Source: an uncultured Tateyamaria sp. (GTDB taxonomy: Bacteria; Pseudomonadota; Alphaproteobacteria; Rhodobacterales; Rhodobacteraceae). Taken from it: a stretch of DNA of 64,000 bases. The translations under genes were made by a program, and so were the position numbers. Of the stretch, positions 8,124 through 16,391 are shown piece by piece; position 1 is the stretch's first letter, and every line of letters begins with the position of its first letter. Where the stretch lies: contig NZ_CANLVZ010000012.1 of assembly GCF_947494755.1 (NCBI RefSeq), positions 1 to 64,000 of the forward strand, read 5' to 3'. Under the pieces are notes generated by a model. The model worked only from the letters and a program-made list of their open reading frames with translations, did not search any database and had not been told where the DNA came from.

Positions 8124-8744
8124 ATGATTAATAAATTTGATTTTACGGGTTTCATTATAAGAGCCATCGCTTTCGCCGGTATTTTCGCGGCGCACAGTGC
8201 GGCGGCACAAGACGCGTACATGGCGCAGATTGGTGAGGGCAATACGGGTGCGAATCTTGCACTTGGTCTGCAAAACACGCAGCGGGTCGTTCAGGCTGGC
8301 ATTGAGAACACGGGCGTTCAGATCGCGATGGGTATTGGCAACACATCTAACCTTGTGCAGGTCGGACGACAGAACGCAGCCCTCGCATTGAATGTCGGGC
8401 TTTCGAACACGACCAACACAGTCCAATTCGGCGCATTTAACCAGGCGATCACCGGCATCCAGGGGGTCAACAACACGGTCACAACCTTTCAATCGGGTAT
8501 TCTGAACCAATCCGCCGTACAAGTCCGGGGCAATGACACGGACGTCACTGTGGCGCAGTCCGGCTTTGGAAGACGGCTTTCGTTGAGTGTAGAGGACCAG
8601 ATGGTGCCGTCATCCGCAGCGTCGTCGCCATCCAGCGCAGCCGGGCGGCTTCAGGTTGGCGTTATTCAGGGGCGCAACGACGCGCCTGTGGCGGCCTCAA
8701 TCGCGCGTCTCCCGTCAGGGACGATTGTTATCAATCCTAGATAG
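8124..8744 (+). CDS. Curlin-repeat amyloid subunit (CsgA/CsgB-like)
   Basis: The 206-residue product, started at the ATG preceded by GAGG, has a signal peptide ending AAAQ and a mature N-terminus DAYMAQIGEGN. About five curlin repeats follow, each with the pattern Q-x-G-x-x-N-x-x-x-x-x-x-G-x-x-N-T (for example VVQAGIENTGVQIAMGIGN, LVQVGRQNAALALNVGLSN, TVQFGAFNQAI). This is the clearest curlin of the three and the best candidate for the main fibre subunit. The last 50 residues are non-repetitive. It lies between another curlin and csgF, as expected in curli operons. Confidence 0.83.
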   Translation: MINKFDFTGFIIRAIAFAGIFAAHSAAAQDAYMAQIGEGNTGANLALGLQNTQRVVQAGIENTGVQIAMGIGNTSNLVQVGRQNAALALNVGLSNTTNTVQFGAFNQAITGIQGVNNTVTTFQSGILNQSAVQVRGNDTDVTVAQSGFGRRLSLSVEDQMVPSSAASSPSSAAGRLQVGVIQGRNDAPVAASIARLPSGTIVINPR

Positions 8745-8895
8745 TGGCATTCCTAGTTTAACGCGAAATGAGCGTTGTTGTGATGCAACATTCAGGGACT
8801 TTGCCGCAATTCCGGGCATTGGATGAGCGAAAAATTGCGCATTTGCGCTAGTGTACCAAAAGCCGTTGCGAAATGTGGCAGAATGGAAACCGGAA

Positions 8896-9216
8896 ATGAA
8901 AAAATCAAATTGGATTGTTTTGGCTTTAAGCGTGTTCGGAGCGTTCAGCGCATCACTTACTTTTGCCCAGGATTTCTCAGTACAGTTTAAAAATCCGCAT
9001 TTCGGCGGAAACCCGTTCAATGGCACCTTTTTGCTGGGTGCGGCTGATGCGCAGCGCACAGCAACCGCGAGCACGGACACCGCCGCAGCGGCCGCAGGAA
9101 GTGGCGCGATCCCCGGAATTGGCGGAGCAGCAGTTGGTGGCCCGACAATCATCATTCCCATCGGGAATTTGGGTGCTAGCGATTTGACGGTGGGTACGGG
9201 CGGAACGAGTCCGTAA
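8896..9216 (+). CDS. csgF: CsgF-like curli assembly protein, short form
   Basis: The 106-residue product has a signal peptide ending TFAQ. The diagnostic CsgF segment follows: FSVQFKNPHFGGNPFNG, FLLGAADAQ. In E. coli this N-terminal region plugs into the CsgG pore and forms its second constriction. The C-terminal half does not match the E. coli protein: after residue 60 it is Ala/Gly-rich and about 30 residues shorter. So pore binding is likely kept, while the surface nucleator-docking part may be changed. An in-frame GTG at 8851 would extend it, but the signal peptide fits the ATG at 8896. Confidence 0.82.
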   Translation: MKKSNWIVLALSVFGAFSASLTFAQDFSVQFKNPHFGGNPFNGTFLLGAADAQRTATASTDTAAAAAGSGAIPGIGGAAVGGPTIIIPIGNLGASDLTVGTGGTSP

Positions 9217-9288
9217 TCGCCATAAAAAGAACAACATATTCTATTAACAGGCAGCGGCTATAAAAAGCTGCGGAGAATTGGCGAGCAT

Positions 9289-10176
9289 ATGAAAAGATCA
9301 TTCCGAATGATTGCGAGCGTGATTGCAACACTCGCAGTGGCCGCCTGCGCGGATGGCAACTCCTTCAGCGAAGCGACGTCGCGGTCCTATGACTACAGTC
9401 TTGCCCAGCCCTCGGAAGAGATGGCGCGCACCAAGACCGGGTTGCAGCTGGAAACGCTCACCGCGCCGCATCGTGCCCTTGATGTCGCGGTCTATGCCTT
9501 TCCCGACCTGACCGGCAAGAATGAAACCAGCGAAGGGTATGCCGAGTTTTCCCGTGCCGTGACCCAAGGTGGCGCAGATATTCTGGCCGATGTGCTTATG
9601 TCCGCTGGCCACGGCAAGTGGTTCAACGTGATCGAGCGTGGCCGTGTCGACAACCTGTTGCGCGAACGTGCGATCATCGAACAGACGCAAAAGGCGTATT
9701 CGGGCAACGTCAACCTGCCGCCCTTGCGCTTTGCAGGGACGTTGATCGAAGGATCCATCGTTGGATACGATTCCAACCTGTTTACGGGCGGGGCTGGCGT
9801 TCGCTTTCTTGGCATCGGGTTCCTGCAGCAATACCGCAAGGATGTTGTCACCGTCTCTCTGCGCGCCGTCAGCGTGTCGAGCGGGCGCGTCCTGACGTCG
9901 GTTACCACCACCAAGACGATCTATTCGGTGCAGACCCAAAATGACGTGTTCCGGTTTACATCCGTGGACGAGCTGCTTGAGATCGAAACAGGCGTGACAC
10001 GTAACGAGCCTGAAATCTTTGCGGTCCGTGACGCGATGGAATTGGCCGTGCTGTCCTTGATCATCGAAGGCGCAGAGAGCGGCCAGTGGGCCTTTGCCTC
10101 AGAAGCCGCCGGTCAGGAGATCATCGCAAGCTACAAAGGACGTTACAAAGCGGCGCGGACCCAAGGTTTGCCATAA
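9289..10176 (+). CDS. csgG: CsgG-like curli secretion pore lipoprotein
   Basis: The 295-residue protein begins with a lipoprotein signal (LAVAAC) and then matches the CsgG family: VAVYAFPDLTGKNE, a FNVIERGRVDNLLRERAIIEQ segment and RFAGTLIEGSIVGYDSN. The membrane hairpin region ends with QYRKDVVTVSLRAVSVSSGRV. In the family nine copies form an outer-membrane channel that exports unfolded curlin subunits together with CsgF. The length is close to the 277 residues of E. coli CsgG. It ends the rightward curli run. No csgE or regulator gene is present nearby. Confidence 0.9.
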   Translation: MKRSFRMIASVIATLAVAACADGNSFSEATSRSYDYSLAQPSEEMARTKTGLQLETLTAPHRALDVAVYAFPDLTGKNETSEGYAEFSRAVTQGGADILADVLMSAGHGKWFNVIERGRVDNLLRERAIIEQTQKAYSGNVNLPPLRFAGTLIEGSIVGYDSNLFTGGAGVRFLGIGFLQQYRKDVVTVSLRAVSVSSGRVLTSVTTTKTIYSVQTQNDVFRFTSVDELLEIETGVTRNEPEIFAVRDAMELAVLSLIIEGAESGQWAFASEAAGQEIIASYKGRYKAARTQGLP

Positions 10177-10202
10177 CGGACAATCCGCGTTAAGGGGCGT
10201 TC

Positions 10203-10224
10203 ATCGCATCGAACGTGATGCGAT
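10203..10224. terminator. Stem-loop between convergent csgG and the acyl-CoA ligase gene
   Basis: ATCGCATC (10203-10210) and GATGCGAT (10217-10224) form a perfect 8-bp stem with a 6-base loop in the 175-bp convergent gap. There is no T-run on either side, so it is a weak candidate terminator for both directions. Confidence 0.4.
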
Positions 10225-10351
10225 AGGGTCGCTGGAGTTGAGGTCTCAAGCGGCTTGTCATACTTGATGGCACCGGTTGTTTCAGGGACACTGTCCACCT
10301 CCCTCAACTATTGCCCTGCCACCAAAGCAACCGCCTCAGCCCGCACGCGCC

Positions 10352-11839
10352 TCAAAGCAATTCAGCCAGCTTCAGCCTTTGAATTTTCCCCGATGGCCCC
10401 TTCGGCAACTCGCTGAGGAAATGAACGCGTTCGGGGGCCTTGAACTGACCAAGCCGGTCTTTGCACAGCACCAACAAATCCGCTTCAACCACGGATGATC
10501 CGTCGCGTACGGCCACTGCCGCCTCGACCCGCTCGCCGTATTGCGCGCAAGGTCGCGCGAATGCGGCGGCCTCGACGATGTCATTGTGGCTGTAGAGCAC
10601 CTCGTCAATTTCGCGGGGGGCAATGTTTTCGCCGCCTTTGATGATCAGCTCCTTGAGCCGCCCCGTCACAAAGACATAGCCATCGCGATCCATACGCCCA
10701 AGGTCACCAGTGCGCAGCCAGTCCCCGGCAAAGGTCGCAGCCGTCGCATCCGGGTTGTGCAGATAGGCGTGCATCACATTGGGTCCACGCACAGCGATCT
10801 CGCCTTCTGACCCGCGTGGCGCTTCGGTCAGATCGCCGGCCATGATGCGGATGTCATTGCCATAGCCCACGCCCGGTGATCCGATCTTGCGCACCCCGGG
10901 TGGCAGCGGATTGGACAGGATTTGCGCCGCCGTTTCAGTCAGGCCCATCGTTTCGATGATCGGGACCCCAAAGCGGGTCTCGAAAGCGGTTTGCGTATCC
11001 ACCGCAAGCGCGGAGGAGGCCGAGCGCCCAAATCTGAGCCGCGCGCGCGCGGACGTGCTTGGATCGGCGGCACCATGGAGCAGATGACTAATGATCGTGG
11101 GCACCACCGAAAACCAGGTCGCGGCCCCCTTGTCGATCTGATCCCAGAACTTGCCGGCCGAAAACCGTGACACCATCGCCAGCGACCCGCCAGAGACCAG
11201 CGCCCCCATCACCGTGACGCACAGACCGTTGATGTGATAGATCGGCAGCACGCAAAACCCTCGATCCTGCGGCCTCAAATCGTGCGCGACCGCAGTTGTC
11301 CATCCGCCGGCAAGCAGGCTGGACTGCGTGTGCACGACGCCCTTGGGTTTCCCGGTCGTACCGGATGTGTACATCAGCAGCGCGTGGTCTGCGGCCTCGA
11401 CCTCATAAAGCGGCGCGTGCGTTTGAAGATCGCCAGCCTGCAGGGCCCGCGTGCCCTCGGGCGCGACATTGGCAAATGTGTCCGCTTGCGTTTCGTGCAC
11501 GAACGCAAACCGCGCGCCGGAATGATCCAGGGCATAGGCAATCGCGTCGGGCCCTGCAGCAAGGTTGATCATGGTGGCGCGAAATCCGCCGTAAAGCGTG
11601 GCATAGACCGCGACCAGACCTGCGCGCCCGTTGGGGTGGACGATGGCCACGCTTTCGCCCTTTGCGATGCCCAGTCCGGTCAGCCCCGCGGCGATGTCGC
11701 GGGCTTCATTTCGCAAGGTTCGCCACAACAGCGTTCCGCCCGTTTCGGCGAATACGACAGCAACCTCATCGCCGTCCGCGCGGGCGTTAAGCCAGTCACG
11801 GACCGTGCCCACAGGCGGAGTTGCGAGGTCAAAGATCAC
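10352..11839 (-). CDS. sauT: AMP-forming acyl-CoA ligase, SauT-like
   Basis: An ANL-superfamily ligase of 495 residues. The AMP-binding signature LLMYTSGTTGKPKGV lies near residue 160, then ETMGLTE, DWLRTGDLG and GRLKELIIKGGENI; the C-terminal catalytic lysine segment is GPSGKIQR. The start is the GTG at 11839 that overlaps the stop of the upstream gene (GTGA at 11836-11839). A TTG six codons earlier is possible but less likely. The enzyme should make a CoA thioester from a carboxylate with ATP. Its pairing with a SauS-type acylating dehydrogenase matches the sauST pair of sulfoacetate degradation in Cupriavidus. The substrate is inferred only from this pairing. Confidence 0.78.
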   Translation of the reverse strand: MIFDLATPPVGTVRDWLNARADGDEVAVVFAETGGTLLWRTLRNEARDIAAGLTGLGIAKGESVAIVHPNGRAGLVAVYATLYGGFRATMINLAAGPDAIAYALDHSGARFAFVHETQADTFANVAPEGTRALQAGDLQTHAPLYEVEAADHALLMYTSGTTGKPKGVVHTQSSLLAGGWTTAVAHDLRPQDRGFCVLPIYHINGLCVTVMGALVSGGSLAMVSRFSAGKFWDQIDKGAATWFSVVPTIISHLLHGAADPSTSARARLRFGRSASSALAVDTQTAFETRFGVPIIETMGLTETAAQILSNPLPPGVRKIGSPGVGYGNDIRIMAGDLTEAPRGSEGEIAVRGPNVMHAYLHNPDATAATFAGDWLRTGDLGRMDRDGYVFVTGRLKELIIKGGENIAPREIDEVLYSHNDIVEAAAFARPCAQYGERVEAAVAVRDGSSVVEADLLVLCKDRLGQFKAPERVHFLSELPKGPSGKIQRLKLAELL

Positions 11840-13239
11840 TTGCCGACCTGGTCCCAATAGCCGCCAAAGATATCGTCAAGGGTCGGTTCGCGCGCAGGAA
11901 TTTCGCGCACGATCTTGGTGGATTGCAGAAAATGCTTCCAATGCAGGTTTTCGTCGATGGAATTGCCGCCCCATGACCCGCACCCCATCGAAAGCGAAAA
12001 GGGCATCCCGTTGTTAAATGCGCCGCCCGTCGCAAACGTATGGGCCTGATTGACGATCACGCGGCTGGTCGGAATGGCGTTGGCCAATGTCATGGGGCGG
12101 GCGTCATCGCTGGTATGAATGCCGACCGAATGGCCTGCACCTTGATGCAATTGCACCCGCCGCGTGATGGCGACGGCATCCTCGAAATCGCGGGCACGAT
12201 AGACGCTCAGCACCCGGCTCAGCTTTTCCCCCGATAGCGGAGCGTCCGGGCCGATCCCTTTCGTTTCTACCGCGATGAACTGGGCGTCGGCGGGCACCTC
12301 ACCGGTCAGCCCCAAGGCGTCGATCATCACCTCCGCGTCTTGCGCGATGGCGCGCGGGTTGAGGTGGCCCTTGACCCACAAGCGCTCAGTGATCCGCGCG
12401 TCATCAGCAATCATCGCACCACCCGCTTGCGCCAGCTCGGCTGCAAAGGCGTCATAGATGGCGTCGACCACGACGATGGCGTTTTCGGACGAGCACGACG
12501 TGGCATTGTCAAAGGTCTTCGAGGCCGCGATCTTTTGCGCCGCCGCCGCCAGATCTGCGGTTTCATCCACGATCACACAGACATTACCGGCCCCCACGGC
12601 CAAAGCTGGCGTGCCTGAGGTATAGGCCCGTTTGACGTTGTTTTGGCTGCCGGTCACGACGATCAGGTCGGAAATTTCCAGAAGGCGCTGTGTCTTTTCC
12701 TTGGACCCACGACCGGGGATCATCTGGACCAGATCACGATCCAGCCCCAGCTTGTCAAATTCGGCATGGATATAGCCCAGCAACACCTCACAGGTGGGCA
12801 CACCTTTGGGCGAGGGGGAGACGACGATGGCGTTACCGCATTTCAGCGCGTTGATGATATTGTTGGCCGGTGTCGCACCGGGGTTGGTGGAAGGCACAAC
12901 CGCGCCGATCACGCCGATGGGGCGCGCAATCTCGGTGATGCCTGTGTCCGCATCATCGCGGATCACGCCAAAGGTTTTTGCATCCGCAATATCGCGCATC
13001 AGACCAAGCGTCTTGCGATGGTTCTTGGTGATCTTGTCGGGCACATTGCCAAGGCCCGTTGTCTCGACCGCCAGTTCGGCCAGATGGCGGTTGCGACCGG
13101 GTTCCATGATGGCCCAGGCCGCCGCCTGCGCCGCGCGATCATAAAGCGCTTGCGACCCTTGCGCCTCAAACGCCGCTTGCGCTGTTCTTGCGCGGGCAAC
13201 GATGGCTTCAACCTCGGCAATCGGCTCTACGGCGGTCAT
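11836..13239 (-). CDS. sauS: CoA-acylating aldehyde dehydrogenase, sulfoacetaldehyde dehydrogenase (SauS) type
   Basis: The 467-residue protein has the acylating aldehyde dehydrogenase fold. It includes VVPSTNPGATPANNIINAL, a NAD-binding VVTGSQNNV and the catalytic Cys in KTFDNATSCSSENAIV. The C-terminal block VNQAHTFATGGAFNNG, SLSMGCGSWGGN is typical of the SauS/EutE group. These enzymes interconvert an acyl-CoA and an aldehyde using NAD(P). With the ligase downstream it would turn sulfoacetyl-CoA into sulfoacetaldehyde. No sulfoacetaldehyde acetyltransferase (xsc) gene is in the window to finish that pathway. An acetaldehyde or other aldehyde substrate is the main alternative. Confidence 0.8.
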   Translation of the reverse strand: MTAVEPIAEVEAIVARARTAQAAFEAQGSQALYDRAAQAAAWAIMEPGRNRHLAELAVETTGLGNVPDKITKNHRKTLGLMRDIADAKTFGVIRDDADTGITEIARPIGVIGAVVPSTNPGATPANNIINALKCGNAIVVSPSPKGVPTCEVLLGYIHAEFDKLGLDRDLVQMIPGRGSKEKTQRLLEISDLIVVTGSQNNVKRAYTSGTPALAVGAGNVCVIVDETADLAAAAQKIAASKTFDNATSCSSENAIVVVDAIYDAFAAELAQAGGAMIADDARITERLWVKGHLNPRAIAQDAEVMIDALGLTGEVPADAQFIAVETKGIGPDAPLSGEKLSRVLSVYRARDFEDAVAITRRVQLHQGAGHSVGIHTSDDARPMTLANAIPTSRVIVNQAHTFATGGAFNNGMPFSLSMGCGSWGGNSIDENLHWKHFLQSTKIVREIPAREPTLDDIFGGYWDQVGK

Positions 13240-13261
13240 GGGATATCCTTTTGTGGGTGAC

Positions 13262-13289
13262 GCGGGGCGCGATCAGTGATGCGCCCCGC
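13262..13289 (-). terminator. Strong stem-loop between tctC and sauS
   Basis: GCGGGGCGC (13262-13270) pairs perfectly with GCGCCCCGC (13281-13289) around a 10-base loop. No T-run follows in the direction of transcription. Such hairpins after binding-protein genes usually protect the upstream message and lower downstream expression, which would give more TctC than SauS. Confidence 0.55.
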
Positions 13290-13309
13290 CGGTTGGTTTA
13301 GGCGGTGGT

Positions 13310-14278
13310 TCAGAGACCCGCCAGAAGCTCTTCGAGGGTTTCCTGACGCTGCGCCCACATTTCGATCACTTCATCGCGTGTCATGATCTGCATTGGCGAA
13401 CCACCTGCGGCCATCCGGCTGGCCACACGGCTGTTTTCGAACATGGTTGGCACCACTGCGGCGAGGTGATCAATGATCGCAGGGTCGGTGCCTGCGGGTA
13501 CCATCACACCGCGGAAATTCACCGAAGCGTTGTCGATGTCATAGCCCTGTTCCATCATCGTGGGCACGTCCTCAAGGAAGGCATTCCGCTCGAGATCAAA
13601 CACCCCAAGGATCTTGACCGTGCCCGCCTCGCGGGCGCGGAACGCGTCGGACAGGTTGTTCACACCGCCCAGCACTTCGCCTGCGATTACGGCGCGCATC
13701 GCACCCGCTCCGCCTGCGTTGTTCGGGATGTAGGCCAGCTTAACACCGGCCGCTTTTTCCAGTTGCAGCGCGGCGATGTGGTGCCCCACAAACAGGCCCG
13801 CCCCAGAGAAGGTAAGGCCGCCAGGATTTTCGGTCGCATAGGCAATCACGTCCGCCATGGAGTTGAACTCGCTGTCTGCAGCGACGACAAACACCGCCGG
13901 ATCAGCACCCCAGTTCGCAATGGGCTCAAAGCTGTCGACGGAGTAGTCCACGCCACCCTCAATCGATTGGGCGATAAAGTGTGGCACGTTGTAGGCCCCC
14001 AACGTGTAGCCATCGGCCTCGGCCTGCGTGGCAAACCAGTTCCAGCCGACGCGGCCGCCGGCGCCGGCCTTGTTCAGGATCGCGACGGGCATTTGCAGCG
14101 CGTCGTCGTTGCCAGCGGTCATGGTCACGATCCGCGCCTGAAAGTCGGTCGCACCTCCGGCACCATAGCTGACCATCAACATGATCGGGCGTTCGGGGTA
14201 GTCGCCATGGCCTTCCGCCATCGCGCTGCCCGTCATTGCGGTCAGGGCAAGTGCCGCCCCTGCAATCCATTTTTTCAT
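13310..14278 (-). CDS. tctC: TctC-type periplasmic binding protein of a tripartite tricarboxylate transporter
   Basis: This 322-residue protein has a signal peptide (MKKWIAGAALALTAMTGSAMA) and the TctC/Bug family start YPERPIMLMVSYGAGGATD. AGGVNNLSDAFRAREAGTVKILGVF-like segments typical of the fold follow. I chose the ATG at 14278, which has GGGAGAGAG just upstream and starts directly at the signal peptide. It should bind a small carboxylate in the periplasm and pass it to TctAB. Together with sauST the likely ligand is a C2-type acid such as sulfoacetate. It lies 44 bp after tctB. Confidence 0.88.
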   Translation of the reverse strand: MKKWIAGAALALTAMTGSAMAEGHGDYPERPIMLMVSYGAGGATDFQARIVTMTAGNDDALQMPVAILNKAGAGGRVGWNWFATQAEADGYTLGAYNVPHFIAQSIEGGVDYSVDSFEPIANWGADPAVFVVAADSEFNSMADVIAYATENPGGLTFSGAGLFVGHHIAALQLEKAAGVKLAYIPNNAGGAGAMRAVIAGEVLGGVNNLSDAFRAREAGTVKILGVFDLERNAFLEDVPTMMEQGYDIDNASVNFRGVMVPAGTDPAIIDHLAAVVPTMFENSRVASRMAAGGSPMQIMTRDEVIEMWAQRQETLEELLAGL

Positions 14279-14322
14279 TTTCTCTCTCCCTTGGTTGGAT
14301 CCTATTGCCGCCTCCCGCGGCG

Positions 14323-14787
14323 CTAGGAAAAAATCTCTTTTGGTGTGAAGACGTTCAGCAGTAGGGCGAAAAGGCCGTACATGACGGCCATGAAGCCAGC
14401 TGTGATCAGCACCCGCTTGATCCATGTCCTGGCGTCCCCATGCGGGGCCGGATCATAGAGCGTCAGCAGAATAAAGAAGGTGAGCGTTGTGGCCGTGTAG
14501 AAGCCCAACGCCTTGGCCGCCCAAAAGATGTAGATGATGGCGATGGCCAGACCGGGTGCCATGTTGCGCATCTCGGTCCCGCTGATCCCGGCACCGACCT
14601 TGGTGCGGCCCAACAGCGCTTTGATAAAGGTCCAGATCGCCAATACCGCGAACACGGATGAAATCAGGCGCGGAAAGACGAATGCCCCGGCGGGTTCCTG
14701 CGTGAAACTGACATAGGCCACCGACAGGCCCACGCCCGCGATCAGGCCCGATGCGACGATATGCTGGGTGCGGGGCAGGTCGGTCAT
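14323..14787 (-). CDS. tctB: TctB-type small membrane subunit of the transporter
   Basis: A 154-residue protein with about four hydrophobic segments (near residues 10-28, 37-59, 77-110 and 125-148), the usual size and topology of TctB. It is the poorly conserved small subunit that works with TctA and the binding protein. Its start overlaps the tctA stop by four bases (ATGA at 14784-14787), which indicates coupled translation. Confidence 0.85.
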   Translation of the reverse strand: MTDLPRTQHIVASGLIAGVGLSVAYVSFTQEPAGAFVFPRLISSVFAVLAIWTFIKALLGRTKVGAGISGTEMRNMAPGLAIAIIYIFWAAKALGFYTATTLTFFILLTLYDPAPHGDARTWIKRVLITAGFMAVMYGLFALLLNVFTPKEIFS

Positions 14788-16295
14788 GCGGTTGCATCCT
14801 CTTTGGTGGTGTAGCGACGCTGGCGCAGCTCCATCCAGATGGAATACCCGATTGAAACGACCACGATTACGATCAGCAACCAGTTCAGCCAGCCGGTAAA
14901 GAAATAGGCCATCTGCCCCACGGTCGCGTTGGCAATCATCGCTCCTTGCATAAAGTTCGCCTCTGCGATGGGTCCAAGGATCAGGCCAAGCACCAGCGGC
15001 GCGGCAGAGAACCCGAACCGTTCCAAAAAGAACATCGCCAAGCCCAAAGCCATCATGACATAGACGTCACCCATGGAATGCTGCACCGAATAGCTGCCAA
15101 AGACGGCAAGCCCCAAAACGACGGCGGCCATGACGGCGGGGGGCACGCGGGCCACATTGGCGGCCCAGCCCGCAATCAACAGGCCGAACACACACATCAA
15201 AATCTGCCCGATCAGCATCGAATTGATAAAGGGCCAAACCACCTGCGGATATTGCGTGAACAGGGTTGGGCCGGGAAAAATACCGTGGATCAGCAGCCCG
15301 CCCAGCAAAACGGCAGCTGTTGGTGATCCGGGGATCGACAGCGTCAGCAAGGGCACCAGCGACGGTCCGACCATCGCATTGTTCGCACTTTCTGCCGCGA
15401 TCACACCCTCGGGGTGGCCGGTGCCAAACTTCGCGCTTTCGGGGCTGATCTTCTTGGACTGATCATAGGCCACGAGCCCTGCAATCTGCCCGCCGACTCC
15501 CGGGATCAGTCCGATGATCGAACCGATGGCCGTGCCAATAGACAGGGCGCGCTTGCGGGCAAATACTTCGCGAAAGGCGGCCCCGATAGGGTGGCGTTTC
15601 ACGCTGATGATCTCGGCGTCGGTCCCTTTGCGCCCTTTTGCGAACATCGTGATCACTTGTGGGATGGCAAACAAGCCGATCAGCGCGGGGATGACGTTGA
15701 TGCCGCCGCTGACCGACGAGTGAAAGATAAACCGCTGCGCCCCCATGATGTCGTCAAACCCGATGGTGGCCAGCCACAGACCAATGCACCCCGACAGCAA
15801 GCCTTTCACAACCGAGCTGGAATCGAGCGTGCCAATGACCGTCACCCCCAGAATGGCGAGCCAAAACAGCTCTGACGGGCCAAAGGCAAGCGCCCATTTG
15901 GCCAGGACAGGGGTCAGAAAGATCAACAGGAAAACGCCAAAGAGGCCACCAATGGCGGATGCGATGAACGACAATTGCAGCGCCTTCGCGCCTTGCCCCT
16001 TCTGCGCCATCGTGTGCCCGTCCAGCGTGGTGGCGATGTTGGCGGGCGCGCCCGGAATCTTGAGCAGAATGGCACTGACCGCCCCGCCTGCAACCGTGGA
16101 GGTGTAGGCGGCCCCCAACAGGATCAGCCCCTGCTGCGGCTCGAGTTTGAAGGTAAACGGGATCATCAGCGCCACTGTCATCGTGGGCGACAGCCCCGGC
16201 GTGGCCCCAAGGATCAGCCCCCCGATTGTCCCAAGCAGCAACAGGCCGAAGTTAATCGGCGTAAAGACATCGCCCATGTAGAACAGGAAGTCCAA
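14784..16295 (-). CDS. tctA: TctA-type large membrane subunit of the transporter
   Basis: The 503-residue polytopic protein shows the TctA signature near the N-terminus (LGATPGLSPTMTVALMIPFTF) and a second copy-like segment IIGLIPGVGGQIAGLVAYDQ, plus SIPGSPTAAVLLGGLLIHG. These mark the two repeat halves of the family. It is the channel-forming subunit driven by an ion gradient. The start is a TTG at 16295 backed by a GGGAGG nine bases upstream. It is the first gene of the leftward tct-sau operon and is divergent from the LacI-type regulator. Confidence 0.88.
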   Translation of the reverse strand: MDFLFYMGDVFTPINFGLLLLGTIGGLILGATPGLSPTMTVALMIPFTFKLEPQQGLILLGAAYTSTVAGGAVSAILLKIPGAPANIATTLDGHTMAQKGQGAKALQLSFIASAIGGLFGVFLLIFLTPVLAKWALAFGPSELFWLAILGVTVIGTLDSSSVVKGLLSGCIGLWLATIGFDDIMGAQRFIFHSSVSGGINVIPALIGLFAIPQVITMFAKGRKGTDAEIISVKRHPIGAAFREVFARKRALSIGTAIGSIIGLIPGVGGQIAGLVAYDQSKKISPESAKFGTGHPEGVIAAESANNAMVGPSLVPLLTLSIPGSPTAAVLLGGLLIHGIFPGPTLFTQYPQVVWPFINSMLIGQILMCVFGLLIAGWAANVARVPPAVMAAVVLGLAVFGSYSVQHSMGDVYVMMALGLAMFFLERFGFSAAPLVLGLILGPIAEANFMQGAMIANATVGQMAYFFTGWLNWLLIVIVVVSIGYSIWMELRQRRYTTKEDATA

Positions 16296-16337
16296 GTGCC
16301 AAAGCCTCCCAACTTGAGCATTGACTGTTCAAGGTAA

Positions 16338-16376
16338 GTCATGAAAATAGTTTTGCAAATGTTTTCATAAAATGAC
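16338..16376. promoter_or_regulatory. Candidate LacI-type operator in the divergent intergenic region
   Basis: In the 96-bp gap between tctA and the regulator, nested inverted repeats occur: GTCAT/ATGAC (16338-16342, 16372-16376), ATGAAAA/TTTTCAT (16341-16347, 16362-16368) and a central TTTGCAAA (16352-16359). The centres differ by about one base. A TTGACT (16321-16326) may be the -35 box of the rightward promoter. Position and symmetry fit control of both transcripts by the adjacent regulator. Confidence 0.6.
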
Positions 16377-16391
16377 TAAATCACACCTTAA

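Noticed and set aside
12643-13260. A 205-codon frame opposite sauS
   Set aside because: It is antisense to well-conserved dehydrogenase motifs and has no start signal or family pattern.
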